From the NCBI RefSeq assembly GCF_036014175.1, contig NZ_CP107917.1:2728001-2792000 (forward strand): a stretch of 64,000 bases of DNA, read 5' to 3'. Below, piece after piece: positions 17,293 to 26,423 of this stretch. Made by a program: the position numbers and the translations under genes. The stretch's first letter is position 1. The number at the start of each line of letters is the position of its first letter. This stretch comes from Streptomyces sp. NBC_00443. GTDB taxonomy: Bacteria > Actinomycetota > Actinomycetes > Streptomycetales > Streptomycetaceae. Under the pieces are notes generated by a model. The model saw only the letters and a list, made by a program, of their open reading frames with translations. It did not search any database and was not told the DNA's origin.

Positions 17293-19058
17293 AGCTCCGC
17301 CCGCGTCACATGGGGCCCACCGCAAGGAAGTCGATCGGCCCCGCCGCCCTGACCCGCCTCGTCTGCCTGGTCGCCGTCCTGGCCACCGTCGGCCTGCTCC
17401 CCTGGCTCTCCCACACGGACCCGGCGCTCACTGTGCTGCGCGCCCGGTCGGCCGAGCAGGAGGCGACCGACGAGGCCCTGTCCGCGATCCGCCAGGACCT
17501 CGGGCTGGACGCCGGCCCCCTTTCCCTGCTGGGGACTTGGGCCTCGGACCTGCTGCACGGCGACTTCGGCACCTCCTGGGTGTCGGGCACCGACGTGCTG
17601 CCGTCCGTCGTCGCCGGCCTCCAGGTGTCGCTGGGCCTGATGGGCGCGGCGCTCGGCGTGGCGGTCGCGCTGGCCGCCGTGCTGGTGGCGCCGGTGCTGG
17701 TGCGCGGTCGCGGGTCGGCCGGGACCTTCGCCGCCATGCTCGCCGCCGTACCCGAGTTCCTGCTGGCCACCGTCGCGCTGCTGGTCTGCGGCGTGTGGCT
17801 GGGCACGCTGCCGACGGCCGGCTGGGCCGGCCCCGAGTACCTGGTGCTGCCCGCTCTCGCCCTCGGTGTCCCGGCGGGCGGCCTGCTCGGCCGGCTGGTC
17901 GCGGACGCGCTGCCCGCCGTCCTCGACGAACGGTGGGTGGAACTGTGGCGGGGCGCGGGAGTGCGCCGTACGACGATCTCGGCGGCCGCCCTCAAGCGCG
18001 TACTGCCGCCGCTGGTACCGCAGTTCGGCATGGTCGCCGTCGGCCTGACCGGCGGCGCGGTCGCGGTGGAGCTGGTGTTCGCGGTGCCCGGCATCGGCCG
18101 TACCGCTCTGGGCGCGGCCAAGTCGCAGGATCTGCCGCTGCTCCAGGGCTCGGTGCTGGCTCTGCTGCTGCTCGGCCTGGTCGCCGGCGCGGCGGCGGCG
18201 CTCACCCGGCGCCGACTGCTCGGCCCCGCCCTGCGGGACGCCGGACTGACACTGCCCCCGGCCCGCCCGGTCCGTGCCCACCCGGCGATCCCGTCGGCGC
18301 TGCTCACGGCCCTCGCCGTGCCCATCGGCTGGGGCCTGCTGCGCGACCCGTACACGGTGAACACGGCCGCCCGCCTCGTCGCCCCCTCCTGGGCGCACCC
18401 GCTCGGCACCGACGCCCTCGGCCGCGACGTGCTCGCCCGGCTCGGGCACGGGGCCGCCTCGACCGTCGGCACGGCCGCCGCCATCTGCGCGCTGAGCCTG
18501 CTCCTCGCGCTCGCGCTGGGCTTCCTGCCCGGAGTCGCGGCGGGCGCCGCGGCCAGCGCCAACGCCCTGCCCCCGGTGATCGTCGGCATCCTGGGCGCGG
18601 CCGCGACCGGCCCCGGCACCGGCGGCGCCGCCCTCGCCGTCGCGCTGATCTCGTGGCCCGCGCTGTCCGCGCACGCGGCGGCGCTGGTGCAGGAGGTGCG
18701 CGCGTCGGCGTTCCTCACCGCCCAACGGGCCATGGGCGCGACCCCGTTCTGGATCCTCACCCGGCACGTCCTGCCGTCCGTCGCCGCCCCGGTCGCCCGC
18801 CACGCCCTGCTGCGCCTGCCCGGTATCGCCCTCGCCCTGGCCTCCCTCGGCTTCCTGGGCCTGGGCGCGCAGCCGCCGGCGCCCGAGTGGGGCCTGCTGC
18901 TGGACGAGTCCCGCGCCTATGTCGAACGCGCCCCGTGGGCGGCCCTCGCCCCGGCCGTCGCTCTGGCCCTGCTGGCGGGGCTGGCGGTGACGGGAGCGGC
19001 GGCGGTACGGGGCCGGGGAGCCCGTGCCGTACGGAAGGAGGCCCCCGTTGAAGCCTGA
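17289..19058 (+). CDS. Fused two-domain ABC permease (DppB-DppC type)
   Basis: At 589 aa it is twice the usual permease. Residues about 20-310 match the DppB/NikB half (LRQDL-like IRQDLGLD, GDFGTSW, FAVPGIGRTAL), and residues about 330-575 match the DppC/NikC half with its HPLGTDALGRDVLARL signature and the RAMGATPFWILTRHVLP coupling loop. The two halves are normally separate genes, so this is a gene fusion. The GTG start overlaps the upstream stop (GTGA). It would form the whole membrane channel for the substrate-binding protein before it. Confidence 0.92.
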   Translation: MKLRPRHMGPTARKSIGPAALTRLVCLVAVLATVGLLPWLSHTDPALTVLRARSAEQEATDEALSAIRQDLGLDAGPLSLLGTWASDLLHGDFGTSWVSGTDVLPSVVAGLQVSLGLMGAALGVAVALAAVLVAPVLVRGRGSAGTFAAMLAAVPEFLLATVALLVCGVWLGTLPTAGWAGPEYLVLPALALGVPAGGLLGRLVADALPAVLDERWVELWRGAGVRRTTISAAALKRVLPPLVPQFGMVAVGLTGGAVAVELVFAVPGIGRTALGAAKSQDLPLLQGSVLALLLLGLVAGAAAALTRRRLLGPALRDAGLTLPPARPVRAHPAIPSALLTALAVPIGWGLLRDPYTVNTAARLVAPSWAHPLGTDALGRDVLARLGHGAASTVGTAAAICALSLLLALALGFLPGVAAGAAASANALPPVIVGILGAAATGPGTGGAALAVALISWPALSAHAAALVQEVRASAFLTAQRAMGATPFWILTRHVLPSVAAPVARHALLRLPGIALALASLGFLGLGAQPPAPEWGLLLDESRAYVERAPWAALAPAVALALLAGLAVTGAAAVRGRGARAVRKEAPVEA

Positions 19059-20013
19059 GAACAGCCCCGATGTGCTCCTCTCGGTACGTGACCTGCATAT
19101 CGCCTTCGACGGCGTCGAGGCCGTGCGCGGCCTGTCCTTCGACGTCCGTCCGCGCGAAGTCCTCGCGATCGTGGGCGAGTCGGGCGCGGGCAAGTCCCTC
19201 ACGGCACGGGCGCTGATGGGCATGCTGCCGCGGGGCGCGACGACGGGCGGGACGATCGAGCCGGACCTCTCGGCCCACCGCGGCCGCCGCATCTCGCTCG
19301 TCCCGCAGGACGCCCTGTCCGCCCTCTCCCCCGTGCACCCGGTCGGCGATCAACTCGCCGCCGCCGTACGGTCGGTGACCCGCGTCTCCCGCAAGGAGGC
19401 CCGGGCACGGGCGGTCGCCGCGCTCGACCGGGTCGGCATCGCGGACGCCGCCCGCACGGCGCGGGCGTATCCGCACGAGTACTCCGGCGGCATGCGCCAG
19501 CGTGCGGTCATCGCCATGGCGACGATCAACGAACCCCACATAGTGGTCGCCGACGAACCCACCACCGCCCTGGACGAGGAGCACCGCGACCAGGTGCTCC
19601 GGGTGCTCGCCGAGCGGCGGGAGGCCGTCGGTGCCGCGCTCGTCCTGGTCACGCACGACATGGACGTCGTACGGGACCACGCGGACCGCGTGCTGGTCAT
19701 GTACGCCGGACGCCTCACCGAGCTCGGCCCGGCTCAGGGGGTGCTGAGCCGCCCCCGCGCCCCGTACACGGCAGGCTTGCTCGCCTCCCTCCCCCAGCAG
19801 GCACCCCCCGGCCGCCGCCTCCCCGCCCTGCGCGGCACCCCACCCGCCCCGGGCACCCTCCCACCGGGCTGCGCCTTCACCCCGCGCTGCCCGCTGGCGG
19901 CGGACCCCTGCCATCGGACGGAACCGGCACCGCAGCACGTGGACGGACGCCTGGTCGCCTGCCATCGCTGGCCGGAACTCCCGCATCCGGCCATGGAGTT
20001 GTTCCATGAGTGA
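19048..20013 (+). CDS. ABC transporter ATPase, DppD/OppD type
   Basis: A 321-aa ATP-binding protein with Walker A GESGAGKS, signature YSGGMRQR, Walker B VVADEPTTALD and the switch His in LVTHD. The C-terminal oligopeptide/dipeptide extension with GCAFTPRCPLA and CHRTEPAPQH, typical of OppD/DppD, is present. I chose a TTG start at 19048 because GGAAGGAGG lies six bases upstream; it overlaps the permease end by 11 bases. It powers the fused permease. Confidence 0.92.
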   Translation: MKPENSPDVLLSVRDLHIAFDGVEAVRGLSFDVRPREVLAIVGESGAGKSLTARALMGMLPRGATTGGTIEPDLSAHRGRRISLVPQDALSALSPVHPVGDQLAAAVRSVTRVSRKEARARAVAALDRVGIADAARTARAYPHEYSGGMRQRAVIAMATINEPHIVVADEPTTALDEEHRDQVLRVLAERREAVGAALVLVTHDMDVVRDHADRVLVMYAGRLTELGPAQGVLSRPRAPYTAGLLASLPQQAPPGRRLPALRGTPPAPGTLPPGCAFTPRCPLAADPCHRTEPAPQHVDGRLVACHRWPELPHPAMELFHE

Positions 20014-20719
20014 CGCTTTGCTGGACGTCCGCGAGCTCGTGGTCCGCTACGGCGACACGAGAGCCGTCGACCATGTCTCCTTCACCCTGGCCGCGGGCGA
20101 GACCCTCGCCCTGAACGGCCCCTCCGGCTGCGGCAAGTCGTCGACGGGCCTGGCAGTGCTGCAACTACGCCGCCCGGACGCCGGTGAAGTCCGCTTCGAG
20201 GGACGCGAGTTGACGACCCTCGCCGAAGCCGAGCTGCGCCCGATCCGCCCGCGCATGCAGCCGGTCTTCCAGGACCCGTACGGCTCGCTCAGCCCCCGCC
20301 ACCGCATCCGCGACGCGGTGGCCGAACCGTTGAAGGTGCAGGGCCGCTGGCACGCCGCCGACGGTCCCGCGCGCGTCGCCGAACTCCTCGACCGGGTCGG
20401 CCTTGACCCGTCGTACGGCGACCGCCGTCCGCACGAGCTCTCCGGCGGCCAGTGCCAACGCGTCGGAATCGCCCGCGCACTGGCCTCGGAGCCACGCCTG
20501 CTGGTTCTCGACGAACCGGTCTCGTCCCTCGACCCGTCGGTGCGCGCCGGCGTGCTGAATCTGCTCGCCGACCTGCAGGACGATCTCGGCCTCGGGTACC
20601 TGTTCGTCTGCCATGACCGGGCGGTCGTACGGCACTTCGCGGACCGGGTGATCGAGATGCGGGACGGGCGGGTCACTTCCGAGTGGCTGCCTCCAGCACC
20701 TGGCGCAGGCCCTCGGTGA
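20006..20719 (+). CDS. ABC transporter ATPase, DppF/OppF type (short)
   Basis: A 237-aa ATPase with Walker A GPSGCGKSS, VFQDPYGSLSPRHRIRDAVAEPL, which is characteristic of OppF/DppF, signature LSGGQCQR, Walker B LLVLDEPVSSLD and switch FVCHD. It lacks the long C-terminal extension of OppF. It overlaps the previous gene by 8 bases. Its last 47 bases overlap the end of the convergent TetR gene, so the tail (LPPAPGAGPR) may not be ancestral. Confidence 0.92.
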   Translation: MSDALLDVRELVVRYGDTRAVDHVSFTLAAGETLALNGPSGCGKSSTGLAVLQLRRPDAGEVRFEGRELTTLAEAELRPIRPRMQPVFQDPYGSLSPRHRIRDAVAEPLKVQGRWHAADGPARVAELLDRVGLDPSYGDRRPHELSGGQCQRVGIARALASEPRLLVLDEPVSSLDPSVRAGVLNLLADLQDDLGLGYLFVCHDRAVVRHFADRVIEMRDGRVTSEWLPPAPGAGPR

Positions 20720-21257
20720 GCTGATCCGCGCGGGGCGCGGTCTTCGGGTCGAACATCCACTGCGCGATGAGACCGGTCATCAGGGTCACGTAGAACCTGC
20801 CGAGGGTGTCCACGGTCTCTTCCGGGACGTCCTCTTCCCGGCCGCCCATGAGCAGCGGAATCAGTCCGCGACAGGCCTCCCGCTGAGCCACCGCCAGATG
20901 GTCGCGGACTTCCGGCAGCTGGTCGCCCATGACGACGATCTCCATGCTGAGCCGCCACAGGGAGCCGGGCCCGCTCATGGTGCCGATGATGTTCGACCAC
21001 ACCTCGCGGAACCGTTCGAGCGAGCCGGGCTCGGTGGTGACCCCAATGACCTCGTCGCCGTCGAAGGCGTCGCTCATCCCCTCGACCAGCGACACATACG
21101 CCTGGGCGAGCAGCGCGTCCTTCGAGCCGTAGTGGTAGCCGATGGAGGCCAGGTTGGCCCCTGACTCCTTGACGATGTCCCGCGCCGTCGTGCGCGCGAA
21201 CCCCTTGTCGAGCAGGCAGCGCTTGGCGCCCTCCATCAAATCCTCACGGTGTCCCAT
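20673..21257 (-). CDS. TetR-family regulator of the adjacent MFS exporter
   Basis: A 194-aa TetR protein with the N-terminal HTH (ARDIVKESGANLASIGYHYGSKDALL) and a C-terminal domain like those of drug-pump regulators (YVTLMTGLIAQWMFDP). It is divergent from a DHA2-type MFS gene, with palindromic sequence between them, so it probably represses that pump and itself. Its 3' end overlaps the end of the convergent ABC ATPase gene by 47 bases. Confidence 0.9.
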   Translation of the reverse strand: MGHREDLMEGAKRCLLDKGFARTTARDIVKESGANLASIGYHYGSKDALLAQAYVSLVEGMSDAFDGDEVIGVTTEPGSLERFREVWSNIIGTMSGPGSLWRLSMEIVVMGDQLPEVRDHLAVAQREACRGLIPLLMGGREEDVPEETVDTLGRFYVTLMTGLIAQWMFDPKTAPRADQLTEGLRQVLEAATRK

Positions 21258-21311
21258 GCGCTCACCCTACCGCCGATCCATACAACCGTCCTATACACCC
21301 GTATTACACAG

Positions 21312-21346
21312 TTGTTCTAGACAAGCGTTTAAGACGCGCGTACATT
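21312..21346 (+). promoter_or_regulatory. MFS promoter with TetR-like operator, possibly leaderless
   Basis: TTGT-TCTAG-ACAA (21312-21324) is a short inverted repeat overlapping a TAGACA -35 (21318-21323). A 17-base spacer leads to TACATT (21341-21346). The MFS ATG at 21354 is about 7 bases after the -10 and has no Shine-Dalgarno, as expected for a leaderless transcript. Confidence 0.5.
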
Positions 21347-21353
21347 CACCGCC

Positions 21354-22910
21354 ATGACAACGAACCCGACGAGCACCACCACGCCTCCCTCTCCCGGCGC
21401 CGGACGACGCGAATGGACCGCTCTCGGCGTGCTGATGCTGCCGCTGCTGCTGGTCTCGATGGACGTCTCCGTCCTCTACTTCGCCGTCCCGTCGATCAGC
21501 GCCGACCTGGAGCCGAGCGGCACCCAGCAGCTGTGGATCTTCGACATCTACGCCTTCGTGCTGGCCGGCCTGCTGATGACGATGGGCTCGCTCGGCGACC
21601 GCATCGGCCACCGCCGGCTCCTGCTGATCGGCGCCGCCGCCTTCGGTGCCGCCTCGCTGCTGGCGGCGTACGCGAACAGCGCCGAGATGCTGATCGCGGC
21701 CCGCGCGGTCCTCGGCATCGGCGGCGCGACCCTGATGCCGTCGACGATGGCCATGCTCCGCACGCTGTTCACCGACCCCGGCCAGCGGGCGAAGGCAGTC
21801 GGCGTGTGGTCCGGCGTGATGACCGGCGGAATCGCGCTCGGCTCGGTGATGAGCGGCGTGCTGGTCGAGCACTTCTGGTGGGGCTCGGTCTTCCTGGTCA
21901 ACCTGCCCGCGATGGCCCTGCTGCTGGTGCTCGGCCCGCTGCTGCTCCCCGAGTCGAAGAACCCTTCCCCCGACCGCTTCGACTGGCTGAGCGTCCCGCT
22001 GTCGATGGCGGCCGTGCTCCCCGTGATCTACGGCCTGAAGGAGATCCCCTCCGAGGGCTTCAACGTCCGCTACGTCGTCTCGATCACCGTCGGCCTGCTC
22101 TTCGCGGCCCTCTTCGTGCACCGCCAGCGCACGGCCGCCTCACCGATGATCTCGCCCGCCCTGTTCCGGGGCCGGGGCTTCGCGCCGTCGGTCGTCCTGA
22201 ACCTCGTCTGCATGTTCGGGGTGATGGGCTCGGCCTACTTCACCACGCAGTACCTGCAGTCGGTGCTCGGCAAGGGCGCGCTGGAGGCGGCCCTGTGGGC
22301 GCTGCTGCCGTCAGTGCCGATCGGGGCGGCGGGGCCGATCGCGACCCATCTGGTGCAGCGGGGCGTCAACCGTGCCTACGTCGTCACGGCGGGCTTCGCC
22401 ATCTCCGCGGCCGGATTCGCGCTGCTCGCCCTCGCCGGCACGGACTCCCTGTGGCTGGTGCTGACGTCGTGCGCGGTCATCGCCGTCGGGGGCGTCGTCG
22501 TGATGTCCCAGATCATGGACCTCGCGCTGGGCACCGCCCCGGTGGAGCGGATGGGCTCGGCATCGTCCCTGATGGAGACCGCCGGCGAGTTCGGCGGCGC
22601 CATGGGCATGGCGGTGCTCGGCTCGATCGGTACGGCCATCTACCGCCATGAGATCCCCTCCTCCGCACCGGACGTGGCGCACGAGACGCTGGGCGGAGCG
22701 CTGGCGGTCGCCGACCGGGTGCCGGGTCTGGCCACGCTCGCGCGAGAGGCGTTCACCAGCGGGATGCAGGGGGCGGCGATCGCGGGCGCGTTGCTGCTGG
22801 TGGGGGCGGCGGTGCTGGCGGCGGTCACGCTGCGCCGGGTCGAGCTCCGGGAGCCGGCATGCGAAACGCCGGACGAGCCGAGCAAGCTCAGCGCGTCCGG
22901 CGTTCGATAG
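21354..22910 (+). CDS. MFS transporter, DHA2 (14-helix) drug-export type
   Basis: A 518-aa membrane protein with about 14 hydrophobic helices. The DHA2/SmvA-type features are the first-helix LLVSMDVSVLYFAVPSIS, the loop motif GSLGDRIGHRR, GIGGATLMPSTMAML and the antiporter motif around WSGVMTGGIALGSVMSG. Relatives export quaternary ammonium compounds, dyes or antibiotics by proton antiport. It is divergent from a TetR gene. The last codons contain a terminator-like hairpin shared with the convergent serA. Confidence 0.92.
   Translation: MTTNPTSTTTPPSPGAGRREWTALGVLMLPLLLVSMDVSVLYFAVPSISADLEPSGTQQLWIFDIYAFVLAGLLMTMGSLGDRIGHRRLLLIGAAAFGAASLLAAYANSAEMLIAARAVLGIGGATLMPSTMAMLRTLFTDPGQRAKAVGVWSGVMTGGIALGSVMSGVLVEHFWWGSVFLVNLPAMALLLVLGPLLLPESKNPSPDRFDWLSVPLSMAAVLPVIYGLKEIPSEGFNVRYVVSITVGLLFAALFVHRQRTAASPMISPALFRGRGFAPSVVLNLVCMFGVMGSAYFTTQYLQSVLGKGALEAALWALLPSVPIGAAGPIATHLVQRGVNRAYVVTAGFAISAAGFALLALAGTDSLWLVLTSCAVIAVGGVVVMSQIMDLALGTAPVERMGSASSLMETAGEFGGAMGMAVLGSIGTAIYRHEIPSSAPDVAHETLGGALAVADRVPGLATLAREAFTSGMQGAAIAGALLLVGAAVLAAVTLRRVELREPACETPDEPSKLSASGVR
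22865..22904. terminator. Terminator-like hairpin inside the MFS 3' end
   Basis: AACGCCGGACG and CGTCCGGCGTT form an 11-bp perfect stem with a small GAGC/GCTC inner stem, ending 4 bases before the MFS stop codon. It can serve both the MFS gene and the convergent serA. Confidence 0.65.
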
Positions 22911-22930
22911 GGCTCGGCGTGCGACGGGCC

Positions 22931-24520
22931 TCAGGCCAGGTTCACCGCACGGGCCGACGTCGCCCCGATCTCCTCGGCGACCTCGGTCAGCACCCCGGCG
23001 GGCACCGTGTCGTCGACGGTCAGGACGGCCAGCGCCTCGCCACCGGCGACGGCACGCGAGACCTGCATGCCGGCGATGTTGATGCCCGCCTCGCCGAAGA
23101 CACGGCCGACCGTGCCGACGACGCCCGGACGGTCCTCGTACCTCAGGACGACCATGTGGTCGGCGAGCGCGAGGTCCACGTCGTACTCGCCGACCGCGAC
23201 GATCTTCTGCAGGTGCTTGGGGCCGGCCAGCGTGCCGGACACCGACACCTCCTCGCCGCCCGCGAGCGTGCCGCGCACGGTGACGACGTTGCGGTGGTCG
23301 GTGGCCTCCGAGCTGGTCGTCAGCCGGACCTCGACGCCGCGCTCCTGGGCGAAGAGCGGGGCGTTGACGTACGACACCGTCTCGTCCACGACGTCCTCGA
23401 AGACACCCTTGAGGGCGCTGAGCTCCAGCACCTTCACATCGTGCTGGGTGATCTCGCCGTACACCTCGACGTCGAGGCGGACCGCGACCTCACCGGCGAG
23501 CGCCGTGAAGATACGGCCCAGGCGCTCGGCGAGCGGCAGACCCGGCTTGACGTCCTCGGCGATGACGCCGCCCTGGACGTTCACCGCGTCGGGCACGAGC
23601 TCACCGGCGAGGGCGAGGCGCACCGAGCGGGCCACGGCGATACCGGCCTTCTCCTGCGCCTCGTCGGTGGAGGCGCCGAGGTGCGGGGTGCTGACGACCT
23701 GGTCGAACTCGAAGAGCGGGGAGTCCGTGCAGGGCTCCTTCGCGTACACGTCGAGACCGGCGCCGGCGACCCGGCCCTCCTTGAGGGCGGAGTACAGCGC
23801 CTCCTCGTCGACGATCCCGCCGCGCGCGGCGTTGACGATGCGCACGCTGGGCTTGACCTTGCGCAGCGCCTCGTCGCCGATCAGGCCGAGGGTCTCGGGG
23901 GTCTTGGGCAGGTGGACGGTGATGAAGTCGGAGACCTCGAGCAGCTCGTCCAGCGACAGCACCTTGACGCCCATCTGCGCGGCCCGCGCGGGCTGCACAT
24001 AGGGGTCGTAGGCGACGACCTTCATGCCGAAGGCCGACATGCGCTGCGCGACGAGGGCGCCGATCCGGCCCAGGCCCACGACACCGAGGGTCTTCTCGGC
24101 CAGCTCGACGCCCGTGTACTTGCTGCGCTTCCACTCGCCGTTCTTCAGCGCGGCGTTGGCCTGCGGGATGTTGCGGGCGGTGGCGAGCAGGAGACCGCAG
24201 GCGAGCTCGGCGGCGGTCACGATGTTCGAGGTGGGAGCGTTGACGACCATCACGCCGGCCTTGGTGGCGGCGGCGACGTCGACGTTGTCCAGGCCGACGC
24301 CGGCCCGTGCCACGACCTTGAGCTTGCGCGCGGCGGCGACAGCCTCGGCGTCGACCTTGGTGGCGGAGCGGATCAGGATCGCGTCGACGTCGGCGATGGC
24401 GGGCAGCAGCTCGGCCCGGTCGGCGCCGTTGCACTGCCGGATCTCGAAGTCCGGACCAAGCGCGTCCACGGTCGCGGGCGAAAGCTCTTCAGCGATGAGT
24501 ACGACGGGTTTCGAGCTCAC
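22931..24520 (-). CDS. serA: D-3-phosphoglycerate dehydrogenase (long form with ACT domain)
   Basis: At 529 aa this is the actinobacterial long form: catalytic and NAD domains (VVGLGRIGALVAQR, then NAARGGIVDEEAL and the catalytic His in STPHLGAST), an intervening ASB domain of about 140 residues, and a C-terminal ACT domain (VVLRYEDRPGVVGTVG, GINIAGMQVSR) that usually senses serine. It catalyses the first step of serine synthesis. I chose GTG 24520 because GAGGA precedes it and it gives the family's N-terminus (SSKPVVLIAEELSP). Confidence 0.96.
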   Translation of the reverse strand: MSSKPVVLIAEELSPATVDALGPDFEIRQCNGADRAELLPAIADVDAILIRSATKVDAEAVAAARKLKVVARAGVGLDNVDVAAATKAGVMVVNAPTSNIVTAAELACGLLLATARNIPQANAALKNGEWKRSKYTGVELAEKTLGVVGLGRIGALVAQRMSAFGMKVVAYDPYVQPARAAQMGVKVLSLDELLEVSDFITVHLPKTPETLGLIGDEALRKVKPSVRIVNAARGGIVDEEALYSALKEGRVAGAGLDVYAKEPCTDSPLFEFDQVVSTPHLGASTDEAQEKAGIAVARSVRLALAGELVPDAVNVQGGVIAEDVKPGLPLAERLGRIFTALAGEVAVRLDVEVYGEITQHDVKVLELSALKGVFEDVVDETVSYVNAPLFAQERGVEVRLTTSSEATDHRNVVTVRGTLAGGEEVSVSGTLAGPKHLQKIVAVGEYDVDLALADHMVVLRYEDRPGVVGTVGRVFGEAGINIAGMQVSRAVAGGEALAVLTVDDTVPAGVLTEVAEEIGATSARAVNLA

Positions 24521-24709
24521 GTGAGTCCTCACATGTCCAATGCGGACGGCCGTCCCGACGGCCGCATGCGGTGGAGGGGGCTTGCCGCGTGGAAGACGCA
24601 CGACGCTGTGGGCCTGACGCGTATGTATGACGGCAGTCTAGTGCCGTGACAGAGGTCGTCCTGCGCCTCTTCGGAAGGATCACCCGTCCGTGATGCGACG
24701 GGTTGGACA

Positions 24710-24740
24710 ACGGGGCCGGAGCAGCATCCTCCGGCCCCGT
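24710..24740 (-). terminator. Strong terminator after ilvC
   Basis: ACGGGGCCGGAG and CTCCGGCCCCGT form a perfect 12-bp stem with a 7-base loop, starting 11 bases past the ilvC stop. It separates ilvC from serA. Confidence 0.8.
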
Positions 24741-24750
24741 CACCTGAGGC

Positions 24751-25836
<1,086 letters not shown>

Positions 25837-25841
25837 CTATC

Positions 25842-25869
25842 CGGACGGCCGGTGTCACCCGGCCGTCCG
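25842..25869 (-). terminator. Hairpin between ilvH and ilvC
   Basis: CGGACGGCCGG and CCGGCCGTCCG form an 11-bp perfect stem with a 6-base loop, 9 bases past the ilvH stop. It would limit read-through from ilvBH into ilvC. Confidence 0.65.
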
Positions 25870-25877
25870 AACGCGTC

Positions 25878-26402
25878 CTACGCCGAGCGGTCGAGCGCGC
25901 GCAGCGAACGGTCCGTGATGGAACGGGCGCCGCGGCCGATCGCGATCGTGCCGGACTGGACGAGCTCCTTGATGCCGAAGGGCTCCAGCATCTTCAGCAT
26001 GGCCTCCAGCTTGTCACTGGAGCCGGTGGCCTCGATGGTCACGGCCTCCGGGGAGACGTCGACGGTCTTGGCGCGGAACAGCTGGACGATCTCGACGATC
26101 TGGGAGCGGGTCTCGTTGTCGGCGCGCACCTTCACCAGAACGAGTTCGCGCTGAACGGCCGCCCCCGGCTCCAGCTCGACGATCTTCAGCACGTTGACGA
26201 GCTTGTTGAGCTGCTTCGTCACCTGCTCCAGCGGCAGGTCGGCGACGCTCACCACGATGGTGATGCGGGAGATGTCGGGGTGCTCGGTGACGCCGACCGC
26301 GAGCGAGTCGATGTTGAAGCCGCGGCGGGAGAACAGGGCGGCGATCCGGGCCAGGATGCCGGGCGTGTTCTCCACCAGGACGGAGAGCGTGTGCTTGGAC
26401 AT
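25878..26402 (-). CDS. ilvH: Acetolactate synthase small (regulatory) subunit
   Basis: A 174-aa protein with an N-terminal ACT domain (HTLSVLVENTPGILARIAALFSRRGFNIDSLAVG) and a second ACT-like half (ELVLVKVRADNETRSQIVEI, VTIEATGSSDKLEAMLKML). It binds the IlvB catalytic subunit and gives valine feedback inhibition. It begins 21 bases after ilvB, so the two are co-transcribed. Confidence 0.97.
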   Translation of the reverse strand: MSKHTLSVLVENTPGILARIAALFSRRGFNIDSLAVGVTEHPDISRITIVVSVADLPLEQVTKQLNKLVNVLKIVELEPGAAVQRELVLVKVRADNETRSQIVEIVQLFRAKTVDVSPEAVTIEATGSSDKLEAMLKMLEPFGIKELVQSGTIAIGRGARSITDRSLRALDRSA

Positions 26403-26423
26403 GATCTTTTACGTCTCTCTCGC

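Noticed and set aside
15793..22910. ABC importer plus MFS exporter as a staphylopine-like metallophore system
   Set aside because: The MFS gene is a DHA2-type drug pump with its own divergent TetR and promoter, and no metallophore synthesis genes are present.
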